A stretch of 52,821 nucleotides of DNA from CAYFFZ01 sp049976505 (GTDB lineage Archaea > Thermoproteota > Nitrososphaeria > Conexivisphaerales > UBA164). The notes beneath the pieces were generated by a model that did not search any database, was not told the origin of the DNA, and saw nothing but the letters and a program-made list of their open reading frames with translations. The stretch covers positions 1 through 52,821 of the forward strand of contig JBMFIC010000008.1 of the NCBI GenBank assembly GCA_049976505.1. Reading direction: 5' to 3'. Shown one piece after another: positions 8,676 to 16,465 of the stretch. The first letter of the stretch is position 1, and each line of letters starts with the position of its first letter. The position numbers and the translations under genes were made by a program.

Positions 8676-9431
8676 TTGGAGCTGTTCAGGGGCATAAGGA
8701 CAGTTGATGGAAGGAGGGCGGTGCTATACGAGGAGCTCGATCTCGTTGCCATATCTGACCTCCAGCTGGGCGAGGAGCTCTACCTGGCGGAGGAGGCGCA
8801 CGTCTTTATCCCTCAGGTCCAGCTGAAGATGATACTTGAGGAGCTCGAGAGGGTTAAGCAGGAGTCAGGGGCTGGCAGGATACTGCTCAACGGGGACATA
8901 AAGCACGAGTTCGGCTCAGCAACATCCCAGGAGTGGAGGGAGGTGAGGCTGCTCTACGAGAAGCTAAGGAGCCTCTTCAGAGAGGTGATATTCGTCCGCG
9001 GCAACCACGACAACTACCTGCTGACGATCTCCAGCAGGCTCGGCTTCACCGTAAGGGAGGAGCACAGGGAGAGGGGATACCTGTTCGTTCACGGGCACAG
9101 GATACCGGAAAACATGGAGGGCGTGCACACCGTTACGATAGGCCACGAGCAGCCGGCCGTACTTCTCAGGAGCGGGTACGACAGGGTGAAGCTGCACGTA
9201 GTTCTCTACGGTCACGACAGGCAGGGTAGGAGGTTCATATGCCTTCCGGCGTTCTCTCCTCTTGCATCTGGGGTTGAGGTGAACGCGACGCCCAGGGAGG
9301 AGCTTCTCTCTCCTTTCTTCAGGGAGCTTGTGGACGTGGACGAGCTCGAGGCGGTTGCCCTTGACCCCGAGGCAGGCGAGATAAAGCTCCCAAAGGTCAG
9401 GATCCTCAGGGAGTTCATAACGAGCCAGTAA
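8676..9431 (+). CDS. Lhr-associated calcineurin-like metallophosphoesterase
   Basis: A 251-residue phosphoesterase with a TTG start three bases after the lhr stop, so almost certainly co-transcribed. Motifs: SDLQLGEE (about residues 28-35), NGDIKHEF, VRGNHDN, VHGHR, IGHEQP. In most family members the first and last read DLHLG and GHEHP; here both second histidines are glutamine. Both usually bind metal, so the change may alter the metal site rather than abolish it, since the GD, GNHD and HG motifs are kept. Likely a DNA repair nuclease or phosphatase acting with Lhr; the substrate is not known. Confidence 0.8.
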   Translation: MELFRGIRTVDGRRAVLYEELDLVAISDLQLGEELYLAEEAHVFIPQVQLKMILEELERVKQESGAGRILLNGDIKHEFGSATSQEWREVRLLYEKLRSLFREVIFVRGNHDNYLLTISSRLGFTVREEHRERGYLFVHGHRIPENMEGVHTVTIGHEQPAVLLRSGYDRVKLHVVLYGHDRQGRRFICLPAFSPLASGVEVNATPREELLSPFFRELVDVDELEAVALDPEAGEIKLPKVRILREFITSQ

Positions 9432-10081
9432 TCATCAAAAAGGCTTTTATTGAGGCGACCCATGGTTCATGGGATGCTCGAGGGAAGCGTATTAGCCCTG
9501 ATTTCCCTGTCACCGGAGGAGGCTGGAGGTCTTGCGGAGAAGCACGGCAAGAGGAAGGAGCCCGGAAAGTACTACAGAAAGGAGGGGAGGAGCTGAGAGC
9601 TATCCTGGTCCCCGATGCAGGAGATCTCGTGGCCCTTGCGGCGGCCGTGAGCGTCTCCGACGGCTTCTGCTTCATCAGCAAGGAGCTCAACAGGTCCGAG
9701 GCCGAGATCCTCCTGCTCCTGGAGGCCTCGGGGAGGCCTGGATGCGTATCCAGCCCGGATCCTGAGGGGCTCTCTAAGGCCCTCAGGGGCATGAGCATCG
9801 CTGGCAGGATCGTTGGATCCGGCGGAGAGGCAGTCGAGTTCAGGAGGGCCAGGAACCTCGGGATCGGGGTAATAGATGAGGCGTTCGTGGTGAAGGGGGT
9901 TGGGCCCGTGATAGTTGGCTTCTCCTTCTCAGCCTTCAGCGTGCATCAGAAGATCAGGCTTGTCCCCTCGCTTAAGGAGGCCGAGATAAAGTCAATCCAG
10001 GTCCTTAACAAAAGGAACGACAAGCCTCTCCCTTCTAGGGGCGGGGTAAAGCTTTTAAATTTATGAATACTTTAAAGTCTT

Positions 10082-10501
10082 GTGGAATACAAATCAACAA
10101 GATATGTAAAATACCTGTGCAATTACCATTTCGTATGGATTCCTGAGTACCGTAAAGGAGTGTTAGTCGGAGAAGTTGCTGAATACACTAAAGAGATTTT
10201 ACAATCAGTTGCAGAACAGCTAGGTTGTGAAATAATGGCCCTGGAAGTGATGCCAGACCACATACACCTCTTCGTAAATTGTCCTCCTAGACACTCGCCC
10301 TCATACCTGGCAAACTACTTCAAGGGCAAATCGGCTAGGCTGGTCTTGAAGAAGTTCCCAGAGCTAAGAGAGCGCACGGGAGGAAAGCTCTGGACCAGAA
10401 GCTACTTTGTATCGACGGCCGGCAACGTATCAAGCGAAACCATAAGGAAATATCTCGAGGAGCAGTGGGGGAAAGGGGATGAAGAGGACCAACGTAGTTA
10501 A
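10082..10501 (+). CDS. tnpA: TnpA, Y1 (HUH) single-strand transposase of IS200/IS605
   Basis: A 139-residue protein with a GTG start. The metal-binding HUH motif is His60-Ile-His62 in MPDHIHLF, and the nucleophile is Tyr124 in TIRKYLEEQ. The SYFVSTAGN segment before it is a family hallmark. It is full length with all catalytic residues, so transposition by the peel-and-paste route on single-stranded DNA looks possible. The 3' end overlaps the tnpB start by 23 bases in another frame, a common arrangement in this family. Confidence 0.95.
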   Translation: MEYKSTRYVKYLCNYHFVWIPEYRKGVLVGEVAEYTKEILQSVAEQLGCEIMALEVMPDHIHLFVNCPPRHSPSYLANYFKGKSARLVLKKFPELRERTGGKLWTRSYFVSTAGNVSSETIRKYLEEQWGKGDEEDQRS

Positions 10502-11819
10502 GCTCATCGTAGATAAGAACACCCACGAGAAGCTCAGGGAACTGGCCGTAGCAACTGCCAGATGCTGGAACGAAGTGAACTGGCTGAGGACGCAGCAGTT
10601 CAAGAAGGGGGAGAGGGTAGACTTCGCTAAGACAGAAAGGGAGGCGTATAAGAAGTACAAACAGGTGCTAAAGGTCAACGCGCAGCAGGTTGCCAGGAAG
10701 AACGCCGAGGACTGGAGGGGCTTCTTCTCATTGATCGAGGAGAAGAAGGAGGGGAAATTACCAAAGTGGTTCAAGCCTAGACCTCCAGGATACTGGAAGG
10801 ACAAAAATGGCAAATATAAGCTGCTCGTCATCATCAGGAACGACCGTTACGAGGTAGACGAGAACGAGAGAGTTATTTACCTGAAGGACTTCAAGCTAGC
10901 CTTAAAGTTCAAGGGGAAACTTAAGTGGCATGGGAAGCAGGGAAGGCTGGAGATGGTTTACGATGAGGCCAGGAGGAGCTGGTATGTCCATATCCCGGTT
11001 GACGCCGAAAATACCGCTGAAGACAGGGGCAATTTGAGGGCTTCAGCGGATTTGGGAATCATTAACATGGCTGCTGTTTACGTCGAGGACGGCACTTGGT
11101 ACCTTTTCAAGGGTGGCAGTGTTCTTGCACGATATGAGCATTATGGTAAGAGGGTAAGTGAAGTTCAGAAAGTTTTAGCTAGACATAAGCAGAGGAGGAG
11201 CAAAAAACTCAAACTCCTTTACGATAAAAGGAGGAGGTTCCTGAAACACGCGCTGAACAGCATGGTCAGGAAGGTTATGGAGGAGTTACAAGAAAAGGGA
11301 GTAGGCGAGGTCGCTGTAGGCTATCCTAAAGAGATTAACAGAAATCACGGCAACAAGCTTACAGTGAACTTCTGGAACTATAGTTATGTTATTAAGCGTC
11401 TTGAGGATATAGGAGAGGAATTAGGGATTAGGGTTGTTAGCGTGAACGAGGCATACACTTCTGAGACCTGCTCCCTGTGCGGGGAAGCCCACGAAAGCGG
11501 GCGCGTTAGACGTGGTCTGTTCAGGTGTCCCCGCATGGGGAAAGCTATAAATGCGGATTTGAATGGTGCGATAAATATTCTACATATCCCCGAGTCCCTA
11601 GGATCTGGGAGCGGAGGGCAACTCCCGGTGAGGGATAGGGGTAATGGGCTGAAGACCCAGCCCGTGGTCTACCGCTGGACGAGCGGAGCGGGGTGGCTAT
11701 CAGCCGCCAGCTGTGAAGCGATGAGAATGAATGCGGTAAACCACAAACCCATGATCAGCCCTGAGGGAGCCCTCGCCCTTCAGGGCGGGGAGGAGGTCAG
11801 GAGGATTACGGCGAGATAG
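10479..11819 (+). CDS. tnpB: TnpB, RNA-guided nuclease of the IS605 element
   Basis: A 446-residue protein with ATG start inside tnpA. The N-terminal domain (VVKLIVDKNTHEKL, CWNEVNWLRTQQF) is typical of the family. RuvC catalytic residues are present: Asp in SADLGI, Glu in VGYPKEI, Asp in NADLNGA. The zinc-ribbon is CSLC...CPRMG; the fourth cysteine (usually CPxCG) has become Met. After the conserved core (about residue 375) the last 70 residues are low-complexity and read through the right-end hairpin into the host gene, stopping 19 bases outside the element, so this tail is probably just RNA-scaffold sequence. Function as nuclease is plausible but unproven because of the zinc-site change. 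Confidence 0.9.
   Translation: MKRTNVVKLIVDKNTHEKLRELAVATARCWNEVNWLRTQQFKKGERVDFAKTEREAYKKYKQVLKVNAQQVARKNAEDWRGFFSLIEEKKEGKLPKWFKPRPPGYWKDKNGKYKLLVIIRNDRYEVDENERVIYLKDFKLALKFKGKLKWHGKQGRLEMVYDEARRSWYVHIPVDAENTAEDRGNLRASADLGIINMAAVYVEDGTWYLFKGGSVLARYEHYGKRVSEVQKVLARHKQRRSKKLKLLYDKRRRFLKHALNSMVRKVMEELQEKGVGEVAVGYPKEINRNHGNKLTVNFWNYSYVIKRLEDIGEELGIRVVSVNEAYTSETCSLCGEAHESGRVRRGLFRCPRMGKAINADLNGAINILHIPESLGSGSGGQLPVRDRGNGLKTQPVVYRWTSGAGWLSAASCEAMRMNAVNHKPMISPEGALALQGGEEVRRITAR
11771..11800 (+). ncRNA. predicted 3' end of the TnpB guide (omega) RNA at the element right end
   Basis: The hairpin CCTCGCCC-TTCA-GGGCGGGG plus the end AGGAGGTCAG is shared with 998-1027. In IS605 systems the guide RNA covers the 3' part of tnpB and the right end; host bases just outside (about 11801-11820) act as guide. 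That guide would recognise the repaired empty aSelBL site, which has TTAAC as the adjacent motif. The 5' end of the RNA cannot be seen from sequence alone. Confidence 0.4.
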
Positions 11820-12128
11820 GGCCCGGGGTCAGGTTCGGTTTCGCTCTGAGGGGCGTTGAGGAGAAGGACATAAAGAGCTCCTACGCTGTTCTCGCGGATG
11901 GCTCAGTTGCCCTTAGCACTAGGGCCGAGGTGGTGAGGCTCAAGCTCTCCCCCGAGGCTTCAACGCTTCACGCGTTCATCAGGGGCATGAAGTCCTTCGG
12001 GAGGGTCGATGGCAGCGCCGTGGAGCTCAACAGCCCTCTTCCCAGGATAGACGACGGCGTTGCGTTCATAAACCTCAACGCCCCGGCAGGCAAGCCCAGG
12101 GTCTACGGATCCGGCAGGGTGGCATGAT

Positions 12129-12428
12129 CTAGAAGGCTCCCGGGGACTCCTCCTTGGCCACCTGATCCCTCAGGAACCTTATGGTCAGGTGGTGGTTCAG
12201 CCTGAGATGCTCCTTGACCTCGCTTAGCTCGAAGAGCGGCTTCCTGCAGTCGGTGCAGTAGATCCATCCCCTCTCCCTGAAGCCCCTTTCAACTTCCTCC
12301 GGCCTAACCTCGGAGAACCTATCGCACGAATCCTGCCCGTCCACAAGCTTTCGATGAATCTCACAGAACCCCATGTTGGTGTACACGGGGTGCACGTAGA
12401 AGTGGACGCAGTCGCTGCATCTTCTCAT
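12129..12428 (-). CDS. small zinc-binding protein of unknown function
   Basis: A 99-residue protein rich in Cys/His pairs. The N-terminal half has CSDCVHF, a Cys in MGFCEIH and a Cys in DSCDRF. The C-terminal half has YCTDCRKP followed by H-x3-NHH (EHLRLNHHLTIRFL), resembling one classical zinc finger. At least one and probably two zinc sites are likely. The ATG is preceded by an AT-rich stretch. It converges on the aSelBL pseudogene with one base between the stops. I do not recognise the family; nucleic acid binding is a guess from the finger-like C-terminus. Confidence 0.6.
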   Translation of the reverse strand: MRRCSDCVHFYVHPVYTNMGFCEIHRKLVDGQDSCDRFSEVRPEEVERGFRERGWIYCTDCRKPLFELSEVKEHLRLNHHLTIRFLRDQVAKEESPGAF

Positions 12429-12476
12429 GACGGTTAACTATCATAATTATTATTATGTGTTGATCTGAAATCCGCT

Positions 12477-13547
12477 CTAGATCGTTATCAGGCTTCGCGT
12501 CGACCTCGTGAGCCTCCTCGGCCTTTCCAGAAGGACGACGTCGTCCTCTATCCTTACTCCGAACTTCCCCTCAACATACACCCCCGGCTCTATGGTGAAC
12601 GTCATCCCGTTCTCAAGCCTCATCCTGTTAGACGGGTCAAGGAACGGCTCCTCGTGAACCTCTATGCCTATCCCGTGACCGGTCCTGTGCTTGAAAAGAC
12701 CCTCCATGCCCCTTGAGGCTATGAAGCCCCTTGCTATTGAATCAACCTCCCTCGCCTCCATGCCCCTCCTCGTCCCCTTTATCGCGGAGCTCTGCGCCCT
12801 CCTCACGGTGTCATAGACCTCAAGGAACTCGGAGGTGGCGCTCCCAAAGAGAACCGTTCTCGTTATGTCAGACACGTATCCACGGTACCTGGCCCCGAAG
12901 TCCATTACGACAGCGTCCCCCTTTCTTATCCTTCTGGGGCCTGACGAGTGGTGGGGCTCTGCCGAGTTTGGTCCTGAGGCCACTATCGTCTCGAACGACG
13001 GGCCGCTGGCCCCGTAGTAGATCATGTAGTCGTTGATGATCTGCGCGAGCTCGGCCTCAGTAACCCCCGAGTATATCTCGTCGATGGCCCTCTCGAAGGT
13101 CCTGTCGACTATTGCGCAGGCCTTTCTTATGCTTTCGAGCTCCTCCCTGTCCTTGACGGCCCTTATGCTGAGCATGAGCGGCGAAAGCAGGTCGAAGACA
13201 GAGTTCTCGAAGCTCATCTGTATCCTGAGCGCGTGGGACGCGGGCATTCCATCGTCTATCAGGATGGTCCCCCTCTTCATCCTGCTCCTCAGGAGGGCGT
13301 ATGGATCATCCCCGTCCTTATAGATTATCTTCTCGGCCTTCAGCTCCTTAATCTCAGACTCGTACAGAGCCGGGGCTAAAACAAATGGCTCTCCGCTCCG
13401 TGGAACGACAAGGAAGAAGGGCCTCTCCATGGAGCTCAGGGGCCATTTTCCCGTGAGGTAGAAGAAGTTTGGGCCAACCGTGATTATCGCGTAGTCAGCC
13501 CTGCCGCTCATCAGCTCCTGAAGCCTCTTGACCCTGTTCTCAAGCAA
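12477..13547 (-). CDS. M24-family metallopeptidase (Xaa-Pro aminopeptidase/dipeptidase)
   Basis: A 356-residue protein with a TTG start, the normal size for archaeal PepQ-type prolidases. The N-terminal creatinase-like domain begins with RADYAIITVGPNFFYLTG. The C-terminal pita-bread domain shows all five metal ligands: two Asp in DFGARYRGYVSDITRTV, His in HRTGHGIGIEVHEEP, Glu in FTIEPGVY and Glu in GVRIEDDVVL. It cleaves the bond before or after proline in short peptides during peptide use. It lies 18 bases downstream of the THEP1 gene on the same strand, probably one operon. Confidence 0.88.
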   Translation of the reverse strand: MLENRVKRLQELMSGRADYAIITVGPNFFYLTGKWPLSSMERPFFLVVPRSGEPFVLAPALYESEIKELKAEKIIYKDGDDPYALLRSRMKRGTILIDDGMPASHALRIQMSFENSVFDLLSPLMLSIRAVKDREELESIRKACAIVDRTFERAIDEIYSGVTEAELAQIINDYMIYYGASGPSFETIVASGPNSAEPHHSSGPRRIRKGDAVVMDFGARYRGYVSDITRTVLFGSATSEFLEVYDTVRRAQSSAIKGTRRGMEAREVDSIARGFIASRGMEGLFKHRTGHGIGIEVHEEPFLDPSNRMRLENGMTFTIEPGVYVEGKFGVRIEDDVVLLERPRRLTRSTRSLITI

Positions 13548-13565
13548 TCCCTTGCTATATTGTGC

Positions 13566-14120
13566 TCAGCCACTATTAAGCTCTTTTAGCCCCAGATCCT
13601 CTGCTATCCTTCTGGCAAGAACCTCGGGGATCGCGTCCCTGTTGCTCTCGCTTACCTCAATGATCTGCGCGGCGCTGTTTCTGTAGCTCTTCATCAGGTC
13701 GTGGGAGAAGGACCTGTGAACAACTGCTACAACTATCTTGCTGCTGCTCAGCAGGCCCTCCACGGCCCTCCTGAAGCTTCCGCTGAAGAGCTCCATGGGC
13801 CCAATCTCATCTACCACGATCACGTCGGAGTACTGAAGGGCCCTGCTCAGGATCGAGGGCACTGCCTCGTCCACGTTCTTCACCTTAACCCTGTACCTTC
13901 CGAACCTTATCCCTTCTCCGTGGGTGCTGGCCAGCTCTATCCTCCTTCCGGTTCCCACGTCCACGATGTAGAAGCCGGTCCTCTGCCCCATCTCCCTGCT
14001 TTCAACGGAGTAAAAGCCGTCCACCGAGATGCCCAGCTTCCTAAGCCTCTCGACCAGCCTGAGCACGGCTGTGGTCTTTCCGATTCCAGGGGGCCCTGTG
14101 ATCACGTAGACCTTTGCCAC
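13566..14120 (-). CDS. THEP1-type nucleoside-triphosphatase
   Basis: A 184-residue P-loop NTPase. Walker A is GPPGIGKTT (residues 8-16), followed by GISVDGFYSVESREMGQRTGFYIVD, a hallmark of the THEP1 family, and Walker B is VIVVDEIGPMEL. Length matches the family (about 170-190). THEP1 hydrolyses ATP, GTP and other NTPs at high temperature; its cellular role is unknown and an RNA- or DNA-linked role has been suggested from its fold. First gene of a probable two-gene unit with the M24 peptidase. Confidence 0.9.
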   Translation of the reverse strand: MAKVYVITGPPGIGKTTAVLRLVERLRKLGISVDGFYSVESREMGQRTGFYIVDVGTGRRIELASTHGEGIRFGRYRVKVKNVDEAVPSILSRALQYSDVIVVDEIGPMELFSGSFRRAVEGLLSSSKIVVAVVHRSFSHDLMKSYRNSAAQIIEVSESNRDAIPEVLARRIAEDLGLKELNSG

Positions 14121-14226
14121 AGGACCAGTTGGTACGGCCGCTATTTAACCTCACGGGATCAGGGATTCTGTAGAGCTGGCAGAGCGCGCTTAAGAATATA
14201 AGCAGGGAGCGCGGATCTGATCATCT

Positions 14227-14955
14227 ATGCAGGAGCTCTTCGACGATTTCAGGGCGAGGAGCGGCGTCTGGAGCTACAGGACCGAGAACTTCTCCTCAGT
14301 AGAGCTCACTGATGACGGCCTCAACCTCTGCGTTGGCCCCACCGAGGCGCTGTACTACTCCGACGCGGAGATATCTGATGGCGGCTTTGGAAGCCTCAGA
14401 TGGTCAGGCGGCGAGGCCGAGTTCAGGGCAAGGCTGGGATTCGATCACTACGGAAGCGCAGGCTTCGGGTTCTGGAACTACAGCATGGTCATAGGCGAAT
14501 CCATGCCCATATGGTTCATATACCTTAGCTCAAGGGGCAGATATCCTCTCAAGGGCTTCTTCGTTCAGGCTGGCAAAAATTTCTGCCCCCTGCTCCTTAG
14601 AGGCCCCGACAGGTCCTTTGCTCTCATATCGATCCTTTCCAGGATCATGCCCTCGCTCGTGGGCATAAGGATACTCAGGTCCCGTCCGGTCCTCAAAGGC
14701 TTAAACCCTGAGGCGTTTCACGATTTCAAAGTTTTGTGGAGAGGGACCACGGCCAGCTTCTACGTGGACGGAAGCGAGGTCTGCACCATAAGGGACAGGC
14801 TTCTTGAGGGAAGGAGGGCGAGGCTGGACGTCTGGATAGATAACGCCGTATTCGTGCCGCTAAGGAACGATCCCGGAAGGGTATATAGGCATAACACGCA
14901 GGAGCTGCAGGAGAGGCACTGCTTGACGCTGAGGCACGTGCGGGCGAGGGCCTGA
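14227..14955 (+). CDS. LamG/concanavalin-like beta-sandwich protein, function unknown
   Basis: A 242-residue soluble protein without signal peptide or cysteine-rich motif. The pattern is that of a jelly-roll lectin/glucanase fold: DDFRARSGVW at the start, a central GGEAEFRARLGFDHYGSAGFGFWNYS, and the closing strand FHDFKVLWRGTTASFYVDG. These strands resemble family 16 glycoside hydrolase-like and LamG domains, but I see no catalytic ExDxxE motif, so a binding role is more likely than catalysis. Fold assignment is by pattern only. The 3' tail beyond about residue 215 is Arg-rich and less conserved-looking. Confidence 0.6.
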   Translation: MQELFDDFRARSGVWSYRTENFSSVELTDDGLNLCVGPTEALYYSDAEISDGGFGSLRWSGGEAEFRARLGFDHYGSAGFGFWNYSMVIGESMPIWFIYLSSRGRYPLKGFFVQAGKNFCPLLLRGPDRSFALISILSRIMPSLVGIRILRSRPVLKGLNPEAFHDFKVLWRGTTASFYVDGSEVCTIRDRLLEGRRARLDVWIDNAVFVPLRNDPGRVYRHNTQELQERHCLTLRHVRARA

Positions 14956-14975
14956 GCGGCTCTCCCGGGATCACC

Positions 14976-14987
14976 TTTTTATATATG
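14976..14987 (+). promoter_or_regulatory. TATA box of the tfx gene
   Basis: TTTTTATATATG lies about 26 bases before the TTG at 15009. This supports the TTG start and a leaderless transcript. Confidence 0.5.
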
Positions 14988-15008
14988 AACTGAAAAGATA
15001 ACCTCAGG

Positions 15009-15482
15009 TTGGCAAGAAAGGAGAGGCTGGGGCTCCTCACCAGCAGGCAGCTCCACATACTCAGGCTGAGGAGGCTCGGAAAGGGCTACGATGAAATAGC
15101 TAAGGAGCTTGGCACAACTCCCGAGAACATATACATAATCGAGAAGAGGGCCCTGAGGAACCTGAAGCTTGCCTTCGACACGATCAGGGTAGCAACCTCC
15201 GGGGACATCGTGCTCAAAATAAAGATACCAGCCGGAACGAAGCTCGTCAACGTCCCTCCCATGATAACCAGCAGAGCAGATGAGGCGGGTATAAAGCTGA
15301 GGGGCAACTTCACCAAGATATTCGACGACATAAGGTACGGAGCTCTGGGCGCGGTGAAGGGTAACGTCCTCGAGAGGGACATATACGTCTACGTGCTCAG
15401 CGATGGCTCCTTCTACGTGTTCTCAGAGAACCTGGAGGAGGAAAAGCAAGTAGATGACAAGGATCACGATGACGATGACTAG
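15009..15482 (+). CDS. tfx: Tfx-family DNA-binding regulator
   Basis: A 157-residue regulator with a TTG start. The N-terminal helix-turn-helix (LTSRQLHILRLRRLGKGYDEIAKELGTT, quoted here only by its key parts LTSRQ...EIAKELGTT) is of the sigma-70 region 4 type, followed by NIYIIEKRA, both typical of Tfx. The middle domain (GDIVLKIKIPAGTKL) also matches the family. In a methanogen Tfx binds near the molybdenum formylmethanofuran dehydrogenase promoter; the target here is unknown, though a molybdopterin enzyme lies at 30295. The acidic tail (VDDKDHDDDD) overlaps the 3' end of the opposing DUF131 gene by 60 bases. Confidence 0.8.
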   Translation: MARKERLGLLTSRQLHILRLRRLGKGYDEIAKELGTTPENIYIIEKRALRNLKLAFDTIRVATSGDIVLKIKIPAGTKLVNVPPMITSRADEAGIKLRGNFTKIFDDIRYGALGAVKGNVLERDIYVYVLSDGSFYVFSENLEEEKQVDDKDHDDDD

Positions 15483-15701
15483 AAGTATTTCAAGCAGCTT
15501 CCTGTCGTTGCTTATCACGATCGGTATTGGGCCTATCAGTATTATTCCTCCGGCCTTTACCTTCTTCTCCTTCTCCTCTCCCTCCTCTTTCTCCTCCTCG
15601 CTTTCCTTCTCCATCCTTCCTGCCTTCAGGATGGTCCCGACTATCATCAGAACTATGCCAGCAAAAATAAGAATGACCGCAGCAGAGAGCGGATCAATCA
15701 T
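15423..15701 (-). CDS. DUF131 (TIGR00304)-type small membrane protein
   Basis: A 92-residue protein with an N-terminal membrane helix (AVILIFAGIVLMIVGTIL), a highly charged Lys/Glu linker, the conserved GGIILIGPIPIVISNDR segment of this archaeal family, and a second membrane helix at the C-terminus. Function is unknown. The start overlaps the stop of the upstream DJ-1-like gene by four bases, so the two are translationally coupled. The last 60 bases overlap tfx on the opposite strand. Confidence 0.75.
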   Translation of the reverse strand: MIDPLSAAVILIFAGIVLMIVGTILKAGRMEKESEEEKEEGEEKEKKVKAGGIILIGPIPIVISNDRKLLEILLVIVIVILVIYLLFLLQVL

Positions 15702-16201
15702 TCCTTGATTGTCCTGATCAGCTCCCTCATCCAGTGCGGGAGATCGGAGGGCTGCCTTGAGGTGATCAGGTTTCCGTCCTTGACCACGGGCTTGTCCTCA
15801 TACGTGCCTCCAGCTGCTATCACGTCGTCCCTTATACCCTGCCAGGACGTAAGCCTTCTTCCCTTGACAAGGTTTGCGGATATCAGTATCTGGGGCCCGT
15901 GACAGATCGCTGCTACGGGCTTGGCCTTCTCAAAGAACCTTCTCACTACTTCGAGTGCTGCCCTGTTGAGCCTGACCCTCTCAGGGCCCCTTCCACCAGG
16001 GAGAATCAGTATGTCGTAATCGTCCGGGTTCACCTCATCAAAGGCAAGGTCAGCGTTGAGCCAGTAGCCGTGCTTGAACACCACCTGTCCCCTCTTTGAC
16101 GCTGCCACGTGCACTTCAATTCCTTCCTCCTGGAGCCTGTAGTATGGGTAGAGAACCTCTATGTCCTCGGCCTCAGCTTCGGTCAGTATGAGCGCCTTCA
16201 T
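15698..16201 (-). CDS. DJ-1/PfpI-family protein (protease/deglycase-like)
   Basis: A 167-residue protein from the ATG at 16201 (MKALILTEAEAEDIE), which I prefer to the start at 16264 because homologues begin with the MKALIL beta-strand. The nucleophile elbow is AAICHGPQIL, with Cys followed by His. LPGGRGPERVR precedes it and LTSWQGIRDDVIAAGG follows, as in PfpI. Family members act as intracellular proteases, chaperones or glyoxal-detoxifying hydrolases; sequence alone does not decide. It forms an operon with the DUF131 gene. Confidence 0.87.
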   Translation of the reverse strand: MKALILTEAEAEDIEVLYPYYRLQEEGIEVHVAASKRGQVVFKHGYWLNADLAFDEVNPDDYDILILPGGRGPERVRLNRAALEVVRRFFEKAKPVAAICHGPQILISANLVKGRRLTSWQGIRDDVIAAGGTYEDKPVVKDGNLITSRQPSDLPHWMRELIRTIKE

Positions 16202-16425
16202 AAGAATTCGATGTTGAGCTTCAGATATAAACATAGCGGCCATTGTCTGCTTTTGCACAAGCAAAGCATGCGCATTCCTGAGCTCTGGTTTTACCTATTT
16301 TTTATTTAGGAACCTCTTCCATGGGGCGTCACAGGAGATAAAAACAATCGCTTTCTATATAATTTTACAAAAAAGTAAATATATTTTTACGTTTTAGCTA
16401 TTTCATTTTTATCCGTTGATAAAAA

Positions 16426-16435
16426 CTTATAAATA
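16426..16435 (+). promoter_or_regulatory. TATA box of the cofG-cofH-arfA-arfC operon
   Basis: CTTATAAATA lies 31-40 bases before the cofG ATG, which is itself preceded by a GGTGG ribosome-binding stretch. This predicts a short leader of about 8-12 bases. The gap 16202-16465 is otherwise AT-rich without a gene. Confidence 0.55.
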
Positions 16436-16465
16436 CTCGCGCTTAGACTTCTATCATGCGGTGGA

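Larger units (their letters stand above)
10010..11800 (+). mobile_element. complete IS200/IS605-family element (tnpA + tnpB) inserted in the aSelBL gene
   Basis: A 1791-bp element. The host reading frame (ending TTAAC at 10009) continues exactly at 11801, so both boundaries can be read from the sequence and there is no target duplication, as expected for this family. The left end carries a hairpin around CCTCTCCC-TTCT-AGGGGCGGGG (about 10025-10046). The right end has CCTCGCCC-TTCA-GGGCGGGG and ends AGGAGGTCAG. The left end closely matches the dead copy at 30887; the right end matches the element at 1-1027. An AT-rich TATA-like stretch (CTTTTAAATTTATG) ahead of tnpA may be its promoter. Confidence 0.9.
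9462..12127 (+). pseudogene. archaeal SelB-like protein (aSelBL), broken by a frameshift and an IS insertion
   Basis: Three pieces join into one EF-Tu/SelB-related protein. Piece 1 (9462-about 9586) starts MLEGSVLALISL; a missing G in the G run near 9587-9593 shifts the frame. Piece 2 (to 10009) contains IGVIDEAFVVKGVGPVIVG, typical of the SelB/EF-Tu domain II barrel, and ends in IKSIQVLN. Piece 3 (11801-12127) resumes in frame as EDYGEIGPGVRFGFALRGVE. Removing 10010-11800 restores the domain without losing a base. aSelBL proteins occur in archaea lacking selenocysteine and often have a degraded GTPase domain. No P-loop is visible here either. Confidence 0.75.
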
